A stretch of DNA of 64,000 bases from Acidovorax radicis (lineage in GTDB: Bacteria; Pseudomonadota; Gammaproteobacteria; Burkholderiales; Burkholderiaceae_C): assembly GCF_020510705.1 (NCBI RefSeq), contig NZ_CP075184.1, forward strand, positions 558,001 through 622,000, written 5' to 3'. The notes beneath the pieces are model-generated. The model did no database searches. It had not been told where the DNA came from and saw only the letters and a list, made by a program, of their open reading frames with translations. The position numbers and the translations under genes were made by a program. Shown here piece after piece: positions 25,860-35,205 of this stretch (position 1 is its first letter; every line of letters begins with the position of its first letter).

Positions 25860-27056
25860 TCACTCCTGCAGAACGGCCTTGCCGATGATGAGTTGTTGCA
25901 CCTCGGTAGCGCCTTCGTAGATGCGCAGCGAGCGGATGTCGCGGTACAGCGACTCGACCTTGCTGCCCACCTCCACGCCGCGCCCGCCGTGCAGTTGCAG
26001 CGCCATGTCGATCACGCGCTGGGCGTTTTCGGTGGCCGTCATCTTGGCCATCGCTGCTTCTGCCGTGACCCGCGCCTGGCCGGTGTCGCGCAGCCAGGCC
26101 GCGCGGTAGGTGAGCAGCGCGGCGCTGTCCACCAGCGCAGCCATCTCGCCGATCTTGGCCTGCGTGAGCTGAAAGTCGGCCAGCGTCTGGCCGAACATGC
26201 GGCGCTGGCGCGCGTGGTGCACGGCCTCGGCCAGCGCACGGCGCGCCATGCCCAGAGCCGCAGCGGCCACCGATGCGCGGAAGATGTCCAGCGTGCGCAT
26301 GGCGAGCTTGAAGCCGCCGTTCTCCTCGCCCAACAGCGCGGTGGCGGGCACGGTGCAGTTGGTGAACTGCAGCGTGGCCAGCGGGTGGGGCGCCATCACA
26401 TGGATATGGCGCGAGGCGTCCAGGCCGGGTGTGTTGGCATCGACGATGAAGGCACTGATGCCGCGCGTGCCGCCGCTCGGGTCGGTCTTGGCGAACACGC
26501 AGTAGAAGTCCGCAATGCCGCCATTGCTGATCCAGGTCTTGGTGCCGTTCAAGCAAAAAGTGCCTGTAGCGCCAGTGGGATATGCGCTGGTAGCTATTGT
26601 TTTCATAGCGCCAACATCTGATCCTGCCTCTGGCTCGCTGAGTGCAAACGCCGCGATCAGCTCGCCGCGCGCCACGCCCTGCAGGTAGTGTGCCTGCTGC
26701 GCGGGGCTGCCCGCCAGCGTGATCGCGCCACTGCCCAGCCCCTGCATCGCAAACGCAAAGTCCGCCAGCGGCGAGTGGTAGGCCAGCGTCTCGCGCAGCA
26801 GCACCAGCGCGCGCGAGTCCAGCGCGGGCAGCGCGCCGCCATGTGCGGCAGGCACGCAGTAGCGCAGCCAGCCGCCCGCGCCCAGGCGTTGCACCCAGTC
26901 GCGGCAGGCGGCGCGGTCGTCGGTTTCATCGACCGCTTGCGCGGCCGCCCAGGGCACCAGGCCTGCGGCCAGCGTGCGGTGGGCGTCGTCAAAAAAGGGC
27001 AGGGCCAGGTGCGCCGTGGAGGGCGGGGAGGGGGCGGGGGGCGTTGCGACGTGCAT
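25860..27056 (-). CDS. Acyl-CoA dehydrogenase with in-frame repeat insertion
   Basis: FAD flavoprotein of about 398 residues that would desaturate a CoA thioester after ring reduction. Seen: [16 protein letters not shown] and [20 protein letters not shown] (FAD/substrate pocket), [22 protein letters not shown], and [15 protein letters not shown], with the catalytic-base region in that last helix. Between SDVGAM and LNGTKTW the loop is about five residues longer than usual and is encoded by a dispersed repeat copy (residues about 151-168). ATG 27056 has AGGGAG upstream. Second-last enzyme gene before the ligase. Confidence 0.88.
   Translation of the reverse strand: MHVATPPAPSPPSTAHLALPFFDDAHRTLAAGLVPWAAAQAVDETDDRAACRDWVQRLGAGGWLRYCVPAAHGGALPALDSRALVLLRETLAYHSPLADFAFAMQGLGSGAITLAGSPAQQAHYLQGVARGELIAAFALSEPEAGSDVGAMKTIATSAYPTGATGTFCLNGTKTWISNGGIADFYCVFAKTDPSGGTRGISAFIVDANTPGLDASRHIHVMAPHPLATLQFTNCTVPATALLGEENGGFKLAMRTLDIFRASVAAAALGMARRALAEAVHHARQRRMFGQTLADFQLTQAKIGEMAALVDSAALLTYRAAWLRDTGQARVTAEAAMAKMTATENAQRVIDMALQLHGGRGVEVGSKVESLYRDIRSLRIYEGATEVQQLIIGKAVLQE
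26554..26607 (+). repeat. Dispersed palindromic repeat copy, inside the acyl-CoA dehydrogenase gene
   Basis: AAAAAGTGCCTGTAGCGCCA, then GATATGCGCTGGTAGCTATT. It shares TGCCTGTAGCGC and TAGCTAT with the intergenic copy at 46918 and preserves the palindromic GCGC arms (TAGCGCCAG with CTGGTAGC close by). In frame within the host gene. Confidence 0.7.
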
Positions 27057-27060
27057 GGGT

Positions 27061-27915
27061 TCAATCTCCCTGGAACACCGGCTTTTGCTTGGCGGCAAAC
27101 GCCTCGTACGCGCGGCGGAAGTCTTCGGTCTGCATGCAGATCGCCTGGGCCTGCGCCTCGGCCTCGATGGCCTGCTCGATGGTCATGCTCCACTCCTGGC
27201 TCAGCATGGTCTTGGTCATGCCGTGGGCGAAGGTGGGGCCATCGGCCAGCGCGCGCGCGGTGGCCTGCACGTTGGCCAGCAAGTCGGCGCTTTCATACAG
27301 GTCGTTGAAGAAGCCCCAGGCCAGGCCCTCATGCGCCGTCATCGCGCGGCCGGTGAACAGCAGCTCGCTGGCGCGGCCCTGGCCGATCATGCGCGGCAGC
27401 AGTGCGCAGGCGCCCATGTCGGCGCCCGCCAGGCCCACGCGGGTGAACAAGAACGCGGTCTTGGTGGCCTCGGTGCCGTAGCGCATGTCGCAGGCCAGCG
27501 CCATCATGGCGCCCGCACCGGCGCAGATGCCGTCAATGGCGCCCAGCACGGGCTGCGGGCAGGCGCGCATGGCTTTCACCAGGTCGCCGGTCATGCGCGT
27601 GAACTCCAGCAGCTCGGGCATGGTCATGGTGGTCAGCGGGCCGATGATCTCGTGCACGTCGCCGCCCGAGCAGAAGTTGCCGCCCGCACCGGTGACCACG
27701 ATGGCTTTCACGTCGGTGGCAAAGCGCAGCGCGTAGAAGAAGTCGCGCAGCTCGGCATAGCTCTGGAAGGTGAGCGGGTTCTTGCGGTCCGGCCGGTTGA
27801 GCGTGACGGTGCCCACACCATCGGCAAAGCTCAAGGCAAAGTGCTCGGCTACATAGCTGGCCTGCGGGTTGAACTGCTCGCGCATGGGGTTGCTCGCCCC
27901 GATGTAGTGCTTCAT
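27061..27915 (-). CDS. Enoyl-CoA hydratase/isomerase family protein
   Basis: A 284-residue crotonase-fold enzyme. Oxyanion-hole segments [16 protein letters not shown] and [23 protein letters not shown] are clear, followed by [22 protein letters not shown]. Likely acts on the ring-reduced or ring-opened CoA intermediates (hydration or ring cleavage). ATG 27915 has CAGGAG upstream and overlaps the stop of the MarR gene by 4 bases, so the two are translationally coupled; the acyl-CoA dehydrogenase follows after 4 bases. Confidence 0.91.
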   Translation of the reverse strand: MKHYIGASNPMREQFNPQASYVAEHFALSFADGVGTVTLNRPDRKNPLTFQSYAELRDFFYALRFATDVKAIVVTGAGGNFCSGGDVHEIIGPLTTMTMPELLEFTRMTGDLVKAMRACPQPVLGAIDGICAGAGAMMALACDMRYGTEATKTAFLFTRVGLAGADMGACALLPRMIGQGRASELLFTGRAMTAHEGLAWGFFNDLYESADLLANVQATARALADGPTFAHGMTKTMLSQEWSMTIEQAIEAEAQAQAICMQTEDFRRAYEAFAAKQKPVFQGD

Positions 27916-28391
27916 TCGGCTGTCTCCTGTGTGTGTTCCTTGACCTTGCCCAGCAATCGGTACAAGGTGGCGATGTCGCGCTCGCCCAGCGTGGCGAAGG
28001 CATCGACGATCCATTGCTCGTGCTGGCGTGCCATGGTGTTGAACTGCGCGCGGCCTTGCGGCGTGAGGCGCACCAGGTACGCGCGTCGGTCGCCTACCAC
28101 GTCCATGCGCTCCACCAGCCCTTCGGCCACCAGCTGGTCGGTGATGCCGGTGATGTTGCCGCTCGTCACCATCATGCGGCGCGAGAGCTCTTTCATCTTC
28201 ATGCCGTCGGGCGCGCGCTCCAGCTGCGCCATCAGGTCAAAACGCGGCAAGGTGGTGTCGAACTGCGCACGCAGGTGGCTGCGCACCTGCTTTTCGATGA
28301 GCTGCGTGCAGGTGAGCAGGCGCAGCCACAGGCGCAGGGCTTCGGGGTGTTCGCTGGGTGCGGCGCCGTGCAGGCGGGCTTCTAGGTCCAT
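27912..28391 (-). CDS. MarR-family transcriptional regulator of the aromatic-CoA operon
   Basis: A 159-residue winged-helix regulator: [20 protein letters not shown], recognition helix [20 protein letters not shown], wing [19 protein letters not shown]. It sits inside the operon, between the monooxygenase (2 bases away) and the hydratase, so it would control its own synthesis. The palindrome on the operon promoter at 30764-30777 is the likely binding site. The inducer is probably the aromatic CoA thioester, as for other MarR proteins of such operons (inference). Confidence 0.91.
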   Translation of the reverse strand: MDLEARLHGAAPSEHPEALRLWLRLLTCTQLIEKQVRSHLRAQFDTTLPRFDLMAQLERAPDGMKMKELSRRMMVTSGNITGITDQLVAEGLVERMDVVGDRRAYLVRLTPQGRAQFNTMARQHEQWIVDAFATLGERDIATLYRLLGKVKEHTQETAE

Positions 28392-28393
28392 GG

Positions 28394-30754
28394 CTAGCCT
28401 TCCTCTTCGGATGCTCTGTTTTTGGTAGCTGCTTGCGCTTGATTGGCGAGCGCTTCGAGCTGTTTTTGCTTGGATATTTCGCGCAGCATCTGGTCGCGGC
28501 CGCTGGTGTACTGCACGGGCCAGTCGGTGTGCGCTGCGGCCACGGGGCTCAGTTGCGCGGCGGCGTGCAGCGTCCAGGCCGGGTCGGCCAGGTGGGGGCG
28601 CGCAATGGCGCACAGGTCGGCGCGGCCGGCGGCGATGATGCTGTTGGCGTGGTCGGCATCGGTGATTGCGCCCACTGCCATGGTGGCAATGCCCACCTCG
28701 TTGCGGATGCGGTCGGCAAACGGCGTTTGGTACATGCGGCCATACACGGGGCGCGAGTCGCGCGTGGTCTGGCCGGACGAGACGTCGATCAGGTCGGCGC
28801 CTGCCGCCTTGAACCGCTGTGCAATGGCCACCGCGTCATCGGGCGTGGTGCCGCCGGGTGCCCAGTCATGGGCCGAGATGCGCACGCCCAGCGGCTTGTC
28901 GGCGGGCCACACGGCGCGCAGCGCGGCAAAGACTTCGAGCGGGTAGCGGCAGCGGTTCTCCAGGCTGCCACCGTATTCATCGGTGCGCTGGTTGGTGATG
29001 GGGCTGATGAAGCTGGCCAGCAGATAGCCGTGCGCGCAGTGCAGCTCCAGCCAGTCAAAGCCGCAGGCGGCGGCGCGGCGGGCGCTGTCCACAAATGCGG
29101 CGGTCACGCGGTCCATGTCGGCGCGGGTCATGGCGGCGGGCGTCTGGTTCTGCGGGCCATAGGCAATGGGGCTGGCGGCCAGCAGGGGCCAGTTGCCGGT
29201 GGCGAGCGGCTCGTCCGTGCCCTCCCAGCCCACGCGCGTGGAGCCCTTGGGGCCGCTGTGGCCCAGCTGCAGGCCGATCTTGGCCGTGCTGCTGCCGTGC
29301 AAAAAGTTCACGATGCGTGCGAAGGCGGTTTGCTGTGCGTCGTTCCACAGCCCGGTACACGCGGGGGTGATGCGGCCCTCGGGCGTGGGGCTGGTCATCT
29401 CCACCATCACCAGCGCTGTGCCGCCGAGCGCCCGGGCGCCCAGGTGCACCAGGTGGAAGTCCTGCGGCACGCCTTCGACCGCGCTGTAGGTGGCCATGGG
29501 CGAGACGACGATGCGGTTCTTGAGCGTCACACTGCGCAGCGTGAAGGGCGTGAGCATCGGCGGCACCGCTGCCTTGCCACCCGCGAGCCATGCTTCATAG
29601 CCCTCCAGCCACGCGGCATCGCGCAGCCGCAGGTTCTCGTGGCTGATGCGCTGGCTGCGCGTGAGCAGCGAGTAGGTGAACTGCTCGATGGGCATGCCCG
29701 CGTAGCGACTCACGTTCTCGAACCACTCGGTGCTGTTGCGCGCGGCATTCTGGATCTTGAGCACCTCGACGCTGCGGCGCGCCTCGTAGTGCTGCAGTAC
29801 GTCGTCAATCGGCAAGCCGGTGGCGAACTCGTTGGCCAGGTCGATGGCGTCTTCCAGCGCGAGCTTGGTGCCGCTGCCAATCGAGAAATGCGCCGTGTGC
29901 GCCGCATCGCCCATCAGCACGATGGGCACCTGCTTGCCGTTGATGGCTTCGCGGTGTACCCAGGTGTTGCAGATCACGCGCGGAAAACGGATCCAGTTGG
30001 CCGAGCCGCGCAGGTGCGTGGCGTTGCTGATCAGCGCGTTGCCATCGAGATATTTGGCAAACAGCTTTTCGCAGAACGCAATGGCCTCGGGCTGCTCCAT
30101 CTGGTCCAGGCCGTGCGCCTTCCACACCGCCTCGGGCGTCTCGATGATGAAGGTGGAGGTGTTGGCATCGAACTGGTAGGCATGGGCCTGGAACCAGCCG
30201 TACTCCGTTTTCTCGAAAGCAAACGTAAAAGCATCGAGTTTTTTGTGCGTGCCCAGCCAAACAAAACGGCATTCGCGCAGGTCGATGTCGGGCTGGTAGG
30301 TGGCGGCGTAGCGCGTGCGGACGCGGCTGTTGAGGCCGTCGCTTGCGATCACCAGGTCGGCGTCGTACTGCGCGGCCAGCGCCTGGTCGTCGGCCACATC
30401 GGTTTCGAACACCAGCTCCACGCCCACCGCGAGGCAGCGGTCCTGCAGGATGTTGAGCAGCCGCTTGCGGCCAATGCCACAAAAGCCGTGGCCGGTGGAT
30501 CGCACGCTGCGGCCCTTGAAGAACACCTCGATGTCGTCCCAGTGGTTGAACGCATCGCCGATCAGTGCGGCCGTGGGCGCATCGGCGGCCTGCAGGTTGG
30601 CCAGCGTCTGGTCCGACAACACCACACCCCAGCCGAAGGTGTCGAATGGCCGGTTGCGTTCGACTACCGTGACCCGATGGGCAGGGCTTTGCTGCTTCAT
30701 GAGCAGCGCGAAATACAGGCCGGCGGGACCGCCACCAATACATAAGATGTTCAT
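28394..30754 (-). CDS. 2-aminobenzoyl-CoA (or salicylyl-CoA 5-) monooxygenase/reductase, two-domain
   Basis: A 786-residue fusion. Residues about 1-385: FAD hydroxylase of the salicylate-hydroxylase type ([12 protein letters not shown] at 7-18, then [20 protein letters not shown]). Residues about 395-760: old-yellow-enzyme-like reductase ([58 protein letters not shown]). This layout is that of 2-aminobenzoyl-CoA monooxygenase/reductase and of proteins named bifunctional salicylyl-CoA 5-hydroxylase/oxidoreductase: hydroxylation and ring reduction of the CoA thioester with O2. The last 20 or so residues ([20 protein letters not shown]) come from a repeat copy. First gene of the operon; possibly leaderless. 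Confidence 0.9.
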   Translation of the reverse strand: MNILCIGGGPAGLYFALLMKQQSPAHRVTVVERNRPFDTFGWGVVLSDQTLANLQAADAPTAALIGDAFNHWDDIEVFFKGRSVRSTGHGFCGIGRKRLLNILQDRCLAVGVELVFETDVADDQALAAQYDADLVIASDGLNSRVRTRYAATYQPDIDLRECRFVWLGTHKKLDAFTFAFEKTEYGWFQAHAYQFDANTSTFIIETPEAVWKAHGLDQMEQPEAIAFCEKLFAKYLDGNALISNATHLRGSANWIRFPRVICNTWVHREAINGKQVPIVLMGDAAHTAHFSIGSGTKLALEDAIDLANEFATGLPIDDVLQHYEARRSVEVLKIQNAARNSTEWFENVSRYAGMPIEQFTYSLLTRSQRISHENLRLRDAAWLEGYEAWLAGGKAAVPPMLTPFTLRSVTLKNRIVVSPMATYSAVEGVPQDFHLVHLGARALGGTALVMVEMTSPTPEGRITPACTGLWNDAQQTAFARIVNFLHGSSTAKIGLQLGHSGPKGSTRVGWEGTDEPLATGNWPLLAASPIAYGPQNQTPAAMTRADMDRVTAAFVDSARRAAACGFDWLELHCAHGYLLASFISPITNQRTDEYGGSLENRCRYPLEVFAALRAVWPADKPLGVRISAHDWAPGGTTPDDAVAIAQRFKAAGADLIDVSSGQTTRDSRPVYGRMYQTPFADRIRNEVGIATMAVGAITDADHANSIIAAGRADLCAIARPHLADPAWTLHAAAQLSPVAAAHTDWPVQYTSGRDQMLREISKQKQLEALANQAQAATKNRASEEEG
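28413..28470 (-). repeat. Dispersed palindromic repeat copy at the 3' end of the monooxygenase gene
   Basis: On the minus strand it contains CGAAGCGCTCGCCAATCAAG, then CGCAAGCAGCTACCAAAAAC. It matches the intergenic copy at 36490 in AATCAAGCGCAAGCAGCTA apart from one base. It encodes the C-terminal residues about 762-781. Confidence 0.8.
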
Positions 30755-30762
30755 GTGAAAAT

Positions 30763-30790
30763 AGTTTAGACCTAAACGAAATGCTGTCAA
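30763..30790 (-). promoter_or_regulatory. Promoter with MarR-type operator for the aromatic-CoA operon
   Basis: On the minus strand: TTGACA (30790-30785), 16-base spacer, TAAACT (30768-30763). The palindrome GTTTAG-GT-CTAAAC (30777-30764) fills the spacer and overlaps the minus-10, so a bound MarR protein would block RNA polymerase. The start point would be near 30756, two bases before the ATG at 30754, and no ribosome site is visible, which suggests a leaderless or near-leaderless transcript. Confidence 0.7.
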
Positions 30791-30878
30791 TGGGGCCATC
30801 CCGTGAGGCCTGGTGCGCCCTTGGCGCGCGGGGCGCCGGGTGTTGACGCGGCCTCATGCTCCCTCAAGAATGGGCCCC

Positions 30879-32168
30879 ATGAAGCACCTGTTGCACACCC
30901 TGGAGGCGCGGTTGGCCGCGTTGCCCGTGCCCCTGGCGGTGGAGCTGCCAGCGGGCCAGCAACTGGGCGCAGCGCACCCTGACGTGACCTTGCGCTTTCG
31001 GGATCGCATGTCTGTGGTGGCCCTCGCCACGGGTGAGATCGGCAATGTGGGCGTAGCCATCGTCGAAGGGCGCGTCGCGCTGGAAGGCGGCATGCGGGAT
31101 CTGATGACCGCCGCCGCTGGCCTGATCGCTCGCGACCCCGCGCGCGAGCAACAGAACCGCTGGTGGCACCGGGCGCTGGCACGCGCCCGGTCCATGGCCG
31201 TCCACACGCTGGGGAACGACGCGCGGCATGTGCAGTTTCACTACGACCTGTCCGATGCGTTTTATGCGCTGTGGCTGGACCCACGCCGCGTGTACTCGTG
31301 CGCCTATTTCCGTGAAAACGCAATGACCCTGGCACAGGCCCAGGAGGCCAAGCTCGACCACATCTGCCGCAAGCTGCGCCTTGCGCCTGGGGAGCGCTTT
31401 CTGGACATTGGTGCTGGCTGGGGCGGCTTGCTGCTGTGGGCCGCCGAGCACTACGGCGTTCAGGCAACGGGCATCACCCTTTCTCGCAATCAGCATGCCC
31501 ATGTGCAGCGGCTCATCGAGGAGCGGGGCCTGCAGGGCCGCGTGCGCATACAGCTGGTGGACTACCGCGAGCTGCAGGCTACGCAACCGTTTGACAAGAT
31601 CGCCTCCATCGGAATGTTCGAGCACGTGGGCCGGGCCAAGATGGGGCGCTATTTCAACGCCGTGACCCGCCTGCTACGGCCCGGGGGGCTGCTGCTCAAC
31701 CACGGCATCACGGCAGGGGCGGTGGACAACGCGCAGCTGGGTGCGGGCATGGGTGATTTTGTGGAGCACTACATCTTTCCCGGTGGTGAGCTGCTGCACG
31801 TGAGTGCGGTGCTGCACGACCTGGCGCGATCAGGGCTGGAGATGGTGGATACGGAAAACCTGCGCCCGCACTACGCGCGCACTCTGTGGGCGTGGTCCGA
31901 CGCGCTGGAAGCCCAATTGCCCGCGGCCCGCGAAGTGCTGCACGCGCAGACGGGTGCGGAACAAGGCGAGAGGGCGTTGCGCGCGTACCGCCTGTACCTG
32001 GCGGGCAGTGCGCTGGGTTTTGAGCAGGGCTGGATGGCGTTGCACCAGATCCTGGCAGCGCGGCCGGATGGCGATGTCGCTGGCGGGGCCATGCGCGGGG
32101 CACAATCGAGCTATCCATTTGCGCGTGACTACATCTACGCCCCTTCCAGCAACAGCCTGCCCACCTAG
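30879..32168 (+). CDS. Cyclopropane-fatty-acyl-phospholipid synthase family methyltransferase
   Basis: A 429-residue SAM-dependent enzyme of the CFA synthase/SAM methyltransferase family. The C-terminal domain has HYDLSDAFYALWLDP, YSCAYF, the SAM-binding LDIGAGWGG, TLSRNQ and the family stretch IASIGMFEHVG, all close to CFA synthase. The N-terminal 100 or so residues match the SCP-2-like lipid-binding part. It would methylenate double bonds of membrane phospholipid chains; some relatives modify other lipids. ATG 30879 is chosen; ATG 30870 in the same frame is possible. DUF1840 gene follows after 13 bases. Confidence 0.88.
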   Translation: MKHLLHTLEARLAALPVPLAVELPAGQQLGAAHPDVTLRFRDRMSVVALATGEIGNVGVAIVEGRVALEGGMRDLMTAAAGLIARDPAREQQNRWWHRALARARSMAVHTLGNDARHVQFHYDLSDAFYALWLDPRRVYSCAYFRENAMTLAQAQEAKLDHICRKLRLAPGERFLDIGAGWGGLLLWAAEHYGVQATGITLSRNQHAHVQRLIEERGLQGRVRIQLVDYRELQATQPFDKIASIGMFEHVGRAKMGRYFNAVTRLLRPGGLLLNHGITAGAVDNAQLGAGMGDFVEHYIFPGGELLHVSAVLHDLARSGLEMVDTENLRPHYARTLWAWSDALEAQLPAAREVLHAQTGAEQGERALRAYRLYLAGSALGFEQGWMALHQILAARPDGDVAGGAMRGAQSSYPFARDYIYAPSSNSLPT

Positions 32169-32181
32169 GAAAACGCTTCAC

Positions 32182-32505
32182 ATGCTCTACAAATTCAAAT
32201 CCCGCGCGGCCGCCGACCTGATCATGCTGGAACCTCAGGGGCGGCAGATCGTGGCGATCATTGGCAAGACGCCCGGCCCAAGCGGCATCGTGACTGCAGC
32301 GCAGATTCCGGGGGCCATCGCGGCGCTGGAGGCCGCCGTGGCAGCCGATGAGGCGCAACCGCCGGCAGATGCAGCCGAGGCCGATGAACAAGCCGCCGCC
32401 GAAGAGCGCCGCGATCTCGTGCGGCTGCGCCAGCGCGCGGCTCCATTCATCGAGATGCTGCGCAAGAGTGCGGCAGAGAACACAGACGTGGTCTGGGGCG
32501 TGTGA
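32182..32505 (+). CDS. DUF1840 domain-containing protein
   Basis: A 107-residue conserved protein of unknown function. The start MLYKFKSRAAADLIMLEPQG followed by IIGKTPGPSGIV is the DUF1840 signature, found mostly in betaproteobacteria. The middle is Ala/Glu-rich and the end is RRDLVRLRQRAAPFIEMLRK then VVWGV. AGGAAA at 32167 is the ribosome site, and the gene follows the methyltransferase closely, so they are probably co-transcribed. Confidence 0.88.
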   Translation: MLYKFKSRAAADLIMLEPQGRQIVAIIGKTPGPSGIVTAAQIPGAIAALEAAVAADEAQPPADAAEADEQAAAEERRDLVRLRQRAAPFIEMLRKSAAENTDVVWGV

Positions 32506-32560
32506 CCCCCAGGCGCGCCCGCCGGTAGCCGGGCAGCCTGGTAGTGCGGCGCGCCGGTTG

Positions 32561-32586
32561 ACGTCAATCCACCACGTCAATCCACC
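32561..32586. repeat. Perfect 13-bp tandem duplication over a stop codon
   Basis: ACGTCAATCCACC occurs twice head to tail (32561-32573 and 32574-32586). The stop codon of the Bug-type gene (TGA, complement of 32577-32579) lies in the second copy; the first copy is just downstream of the gene. It looks like a recent slippage duplication with no effect on the protein. Confidence 0.85.
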
Positions 32587-33608
32587 TTGGCGCCCGAGCT
32601 TTTCACCACCTTCGCCCACTTCTTGTGTTCGTTGTCGATGTGCTTGGCAAACTCGGCCGGGGTGTTGCCGCCGGGGATGGCGCCCTGGGCTTCCAGCCGT
32701 TCTTTCAGGGTCGGTGTGGCCAGTGATTTGGCGACCTCTTGCTGGATGCGGTTGACGATGTCGGAGGGGGTGCCTGCAGGGGCCAGCAGGCCAAACCACG
32801 AGCTTGCCTCATAGCCCTTGAGCAGGGGGCCGCCCGCTTGTTCGACCGTGGGCACGTCCGGCAGCGCGGAAGACCGCTGTGAGCTGGTCACGGCCAGTGC
32901 CGTGAGTTTGCCGGCCTTGATCTGCGCCATCGACGACGGCAGGTTGTCGAACATCACATCCGCGTTGCCCGACACCATGTCCATCAGCGCGGGGCCTGAG
33001 CCGCGGTAGGGCAGGTGCAGCATGAAGGTGCCCGTCGTGCTTTTGAACAGCTCGCCCGCGAGGTGAATCGACGTGCCGTTGCCGCTGGACGCCATGTTCA
33101 ATTTGCCGGGGCTGGCCTTGGCGACACGGATGAAATCCTGCACGTTGTGCACGCCCATGCTCTTGGCCTTTTCGGCATTCATCACCATCACGTTGGGCAC
33201 GGCGGCCACCATGGTGATGGGCACAAAGTCCTTGATGGGGTCATAGGGCAGCTTGGCATACAGCGCGCGGTTGATGCCGTGGGTGCCCACGGTGCCCATC
33301 AGCAGCGTATAGCCATCGCCCGCAGACTTGGCAACGATGTCGGCACCCACGTTGCCGCCGGCGCCCGCGCGGTTGTCCACGATGAAGGGCTGGCCGAATG
33401 CGCGCGAAAGCTCGGGGGCCATGGCGCGCGCCAGGATGTCGGTGGTGCCGCCGGGTGCAAATGGCACCACGATGCGCACCGGTTTGTTGGGCCACGCGGC
33501 CTGGGCCCACACCGCGCCGGGCAAGGCCAATGGTGCGCAAACCAAAAGCGCGGCGCCTGCAAGGGTGGCTCGGCGGCGGCGCGAGGGGGTGGATTGCGGA
33601 GTGGTCAT
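32577..33608 (-). CDS. Bug/TctC-family tripartite tricarboxylate transporter binding protein
   Basis: Periplasmic solute-binding protein of 343 residues. Signal peptide with [20 protein letters not shown], cut after VWAQ; the arginine run resembles a Tat signal without a clear RR-F. Bug signatures: [71 protein letters not shown]. These proteins bind carboxylates; the ligand is unknown. No TctA/TctB membrane partners are nearby. CAGGGA precedes ATG 33608. Confidence 0.92.
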   Translation of the reverse strand: MTTPQSTPSRRRRATLAGAALLVCAPLALPGAVWAQAAWPNKPVRIVVPFAPGGTTDILARAMAPELSRAFGQPFIVDNRAGAGGNVGADIVAKSAGDGYTLLMGTVGTHGINRALYAKLPYDPIKDFVPITMVAAVPNVMVMNAEKAKSMGVHNVQDFIRVAKASPGKLNMASSGNGTSIHLAGELFKSTTGTFMLHLPYRGSGPALMDMVSGNADVMFDNLPSSMAQIKAGKLTALAVTSSQRSSALPDVPTVEQAGGPLLKGYEASSWFGLLAPAGTPSDIVNRIQQEVAKSLATPTLKERLEAQGAIPGGNTPAEFAKHIDNEHKKWAKVVKSSGAKVD

Positions 33609-33772
33609 GAAAATTCCCTGTACTTGAAAGTGCGATGCCCCGGTTCTACGCGCGCGCGCCGTTGGCGGGCAGATGGATAACCCCAATCCCAGGCGATTGG
33701 ATGCCCCGAATACGGCACGTGCTGCGCTCGTTCAACGCCTTGATGGTTTCGGTATGCCTGTCGGCAGGCCAC

Positions 33773-33810
33773 AAAAAAGCCGCCGGCACCTGGTGGTGCG
33801 CGGCGGCTTT
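33773..33810 (-). terminator. Rho-independent terminator after the second Bug gene
   Basis: On the minus strand the stem is formed from 33776-33790 and 33795-33810 (core CGGCGGC/GCCGCCG plus GGTGC/GCACC, loop ACCA) and ends in a run of six T (complement of 33773-33778). It follows the gene ending at 33873. Confidence 0.85.
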
Positions 33811-33872
33811 GGGGGAGACGGGCCCAGGCTGCAAGGCCCGGGTGTGTCTCGGTAGGCTGTTGTGCCTGGGTA

Positions 33873-34859
33873 TCAATCGGCGTAGGTGCCAGCGGCCTTG
33901 ATGACGGCGCCCCATTTTTCGATTTCAGACAAAACGAACTTCTTGTGTTCGGCACCCTCCACGCGGTGGTCGGTCACCACCACAGCGCCCAGGCCTTCCT
34001 GCTTCTTGATGAAATCGGGGTCCTTCAGCGCGATCTTCAGGGCATCGTTGATCTTCTTTTGCACGGCCGCCGGGGTTCCCTTGGGGGCATACAAACCGTG
34101 CCAGATGGTCACATCAAAGTCTTTCAATCCCGACTCGGCCAGCGTGGGCAGGTCTTTGAGTGCGGGCGTGGTCAGGCGTTTGCTGGTGGTGACGGCGTAG
34201 GCTTTCACCTTCTTGGACTCGATCTGCCCCGTGGTGTTGGTGGTCTGGTCGCACAGCAAGTCGATCTGTCCGCCGATGAGGTCGGTGATGGCAGGGGCCG
34301 TGCCCTTGTAGGGGACGGGTGTCATGTCCACCTTCATGGCGTTCTGGAACATCAGCCCACACAGGTGCGAGGCAGCGCCCAGGCCTGCATTGCCGAGGTT
34401 GATCTTGCCCTTGTTCTGGTGAATCCAGGTGTTCAGTTCCTTGAAGTTGTTGGCGGGCATGGTGGGCCGTGCGATCAGCGTCATGGGCACTTCATTGACC
34501 ATGCCCAGGTACTCGAAGTCATTGGGCACGCTGAACGGAAGCTTGCGATACAGCGCAGGCATGGTCGACATGCCGATGTGGTTGAGCAACAGGGTGTAGC
34601 CGTCGGGGGTGGCGCGCGCCACACGGGCTGTGCCGATGGAGCTGCCGGCGCCCGAGGTGTTGTCCACGACGACCGTCGTGCCCAGCGGCTTGCGCAAGGC
34701 CTCGGCCAGGTCGCGCGCCACGCGGTCGGTGGGGCCGCCCGCCGCAAACGGCACCACGATGGTGATGTTCTTGTCTTTGGCTGGAAACTCTTGTGCGCTG
34801 GTGCCCAGGGCGGTCAGTGCGGCTGCTGCGATCAGCGCGATTTTCAGCATTGTTTTCAT
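33873..34859 (-). CDS. Bug/TctC-family tripartite tricarboxylate transporter binding protein
   Basis: A second periplasmic Bug protein, 328 residues, only distantly like its neighbour. Signal peptide MKTMLKIALIAAAALTALGT, cut after SAQ. Family parts: ITIVVPFAAGGPTDRVARDL, VDNTSGAGSSIGTARVAR, LGNAGLGAASHLCGLMF, PVPYKGTAPAITDLIGGQID. CAGGAG precedes ATG 34859. Followed by its own terminator, so it is a separate transcript. Ligand unknown. Confidence 0.92.
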   Translation of the reverse strand: MKTMLKIALIAAAALTALGTSAQEFPAKDKNITIVVPFAAGGPTDRVARDLAEALRKPLGTTVVVDNTSGAGSSIGTARVARATPDGYTLLLNHIGMSTMPALYRKLPFSVPNDFEYLGMVNEVPMTLIARPTMPANNFKELNTWIHQNKGKINLGNAGLGAASHLCGLMFQNAMKVDMTPVPYKGTAPAITDLIGGQIDLLCDQTTNTTGQIESKKVKAYAVTTSKRLTTPALKDLPTLAESGLKDFDVTIWHGLYAPKGTPAAVQKKINDALKIALKDPDFIKKQEGLGAVVVTDHRVEGAEHKKFVLSEIEKWGAVIKAAGTYAD

Positions 34860-35205
34860 GGATTCTCCTGTGAGTGACGCGCCATGATAACGAGCACCCC
34901 CTGCGCGAACATTGCGGATAGTACCTAGCAACAAATGCGGGTTGACGTCAATGAAAATAGCTCTGTAGCCCTTGAAAATAAAGCGTTGAACGCTATCAAT
35001 TACATAGTGATTCGATAGGGAATGGATTGATTTCCATGTGATGCCGAGGGACTTGTGTCGCTGTTTTTTGCGCCATCGCAAACAGCCGGAACCCTTGGTG
35101 CAATCCCTTGTGCAACACCTTGGGTGGGGTTGCCGCGCCAAGCCCCCTGCGCCGCCCTTGTGAGGCCGTCCAGGGGTGGGGCTTGCCGCGCGCGCCGCCG
35201 CCGGT
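34860..35205. other. 346-base intergenic stretch
   Basis: Holds the leader of the Bug gene (AGGAGA just before its ATG), an AT-rich part with a diverged dispersed-repeat copy (34950-35008), and then about 190 bases of GC-rich sequence up to the end of the CoA ligase gene in which I see no gene or clear terminator. Confidence 0.6.
34950..35008 (+). repeat. Dispersed palindromic repeat copy, diverged
   Basis: AAAATAGCTCTGTAGCCCTT, then AAAGCGTTGAACGCTATCAA. Keeps the CTGTAGC-n-CTT start and GCTATCAA end of the family but has lost the exact GCGCTT arm. Confidence 0.55.

Noticed and set aside
28358..30745. A 795-codon open frame on the plus strand opposite the aromatic-CoA monooxygenase
   Set aside because: Same reason: it mirrors the coding strand of a well-recognised enzyme and has no recognisable domain.
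35009..35205. A third copy of the livF-flanking repeat family
   Set aside because: The sequence is GC-rich and has similar words such as GCCGCGC, but no continuous match to the 44-base core.
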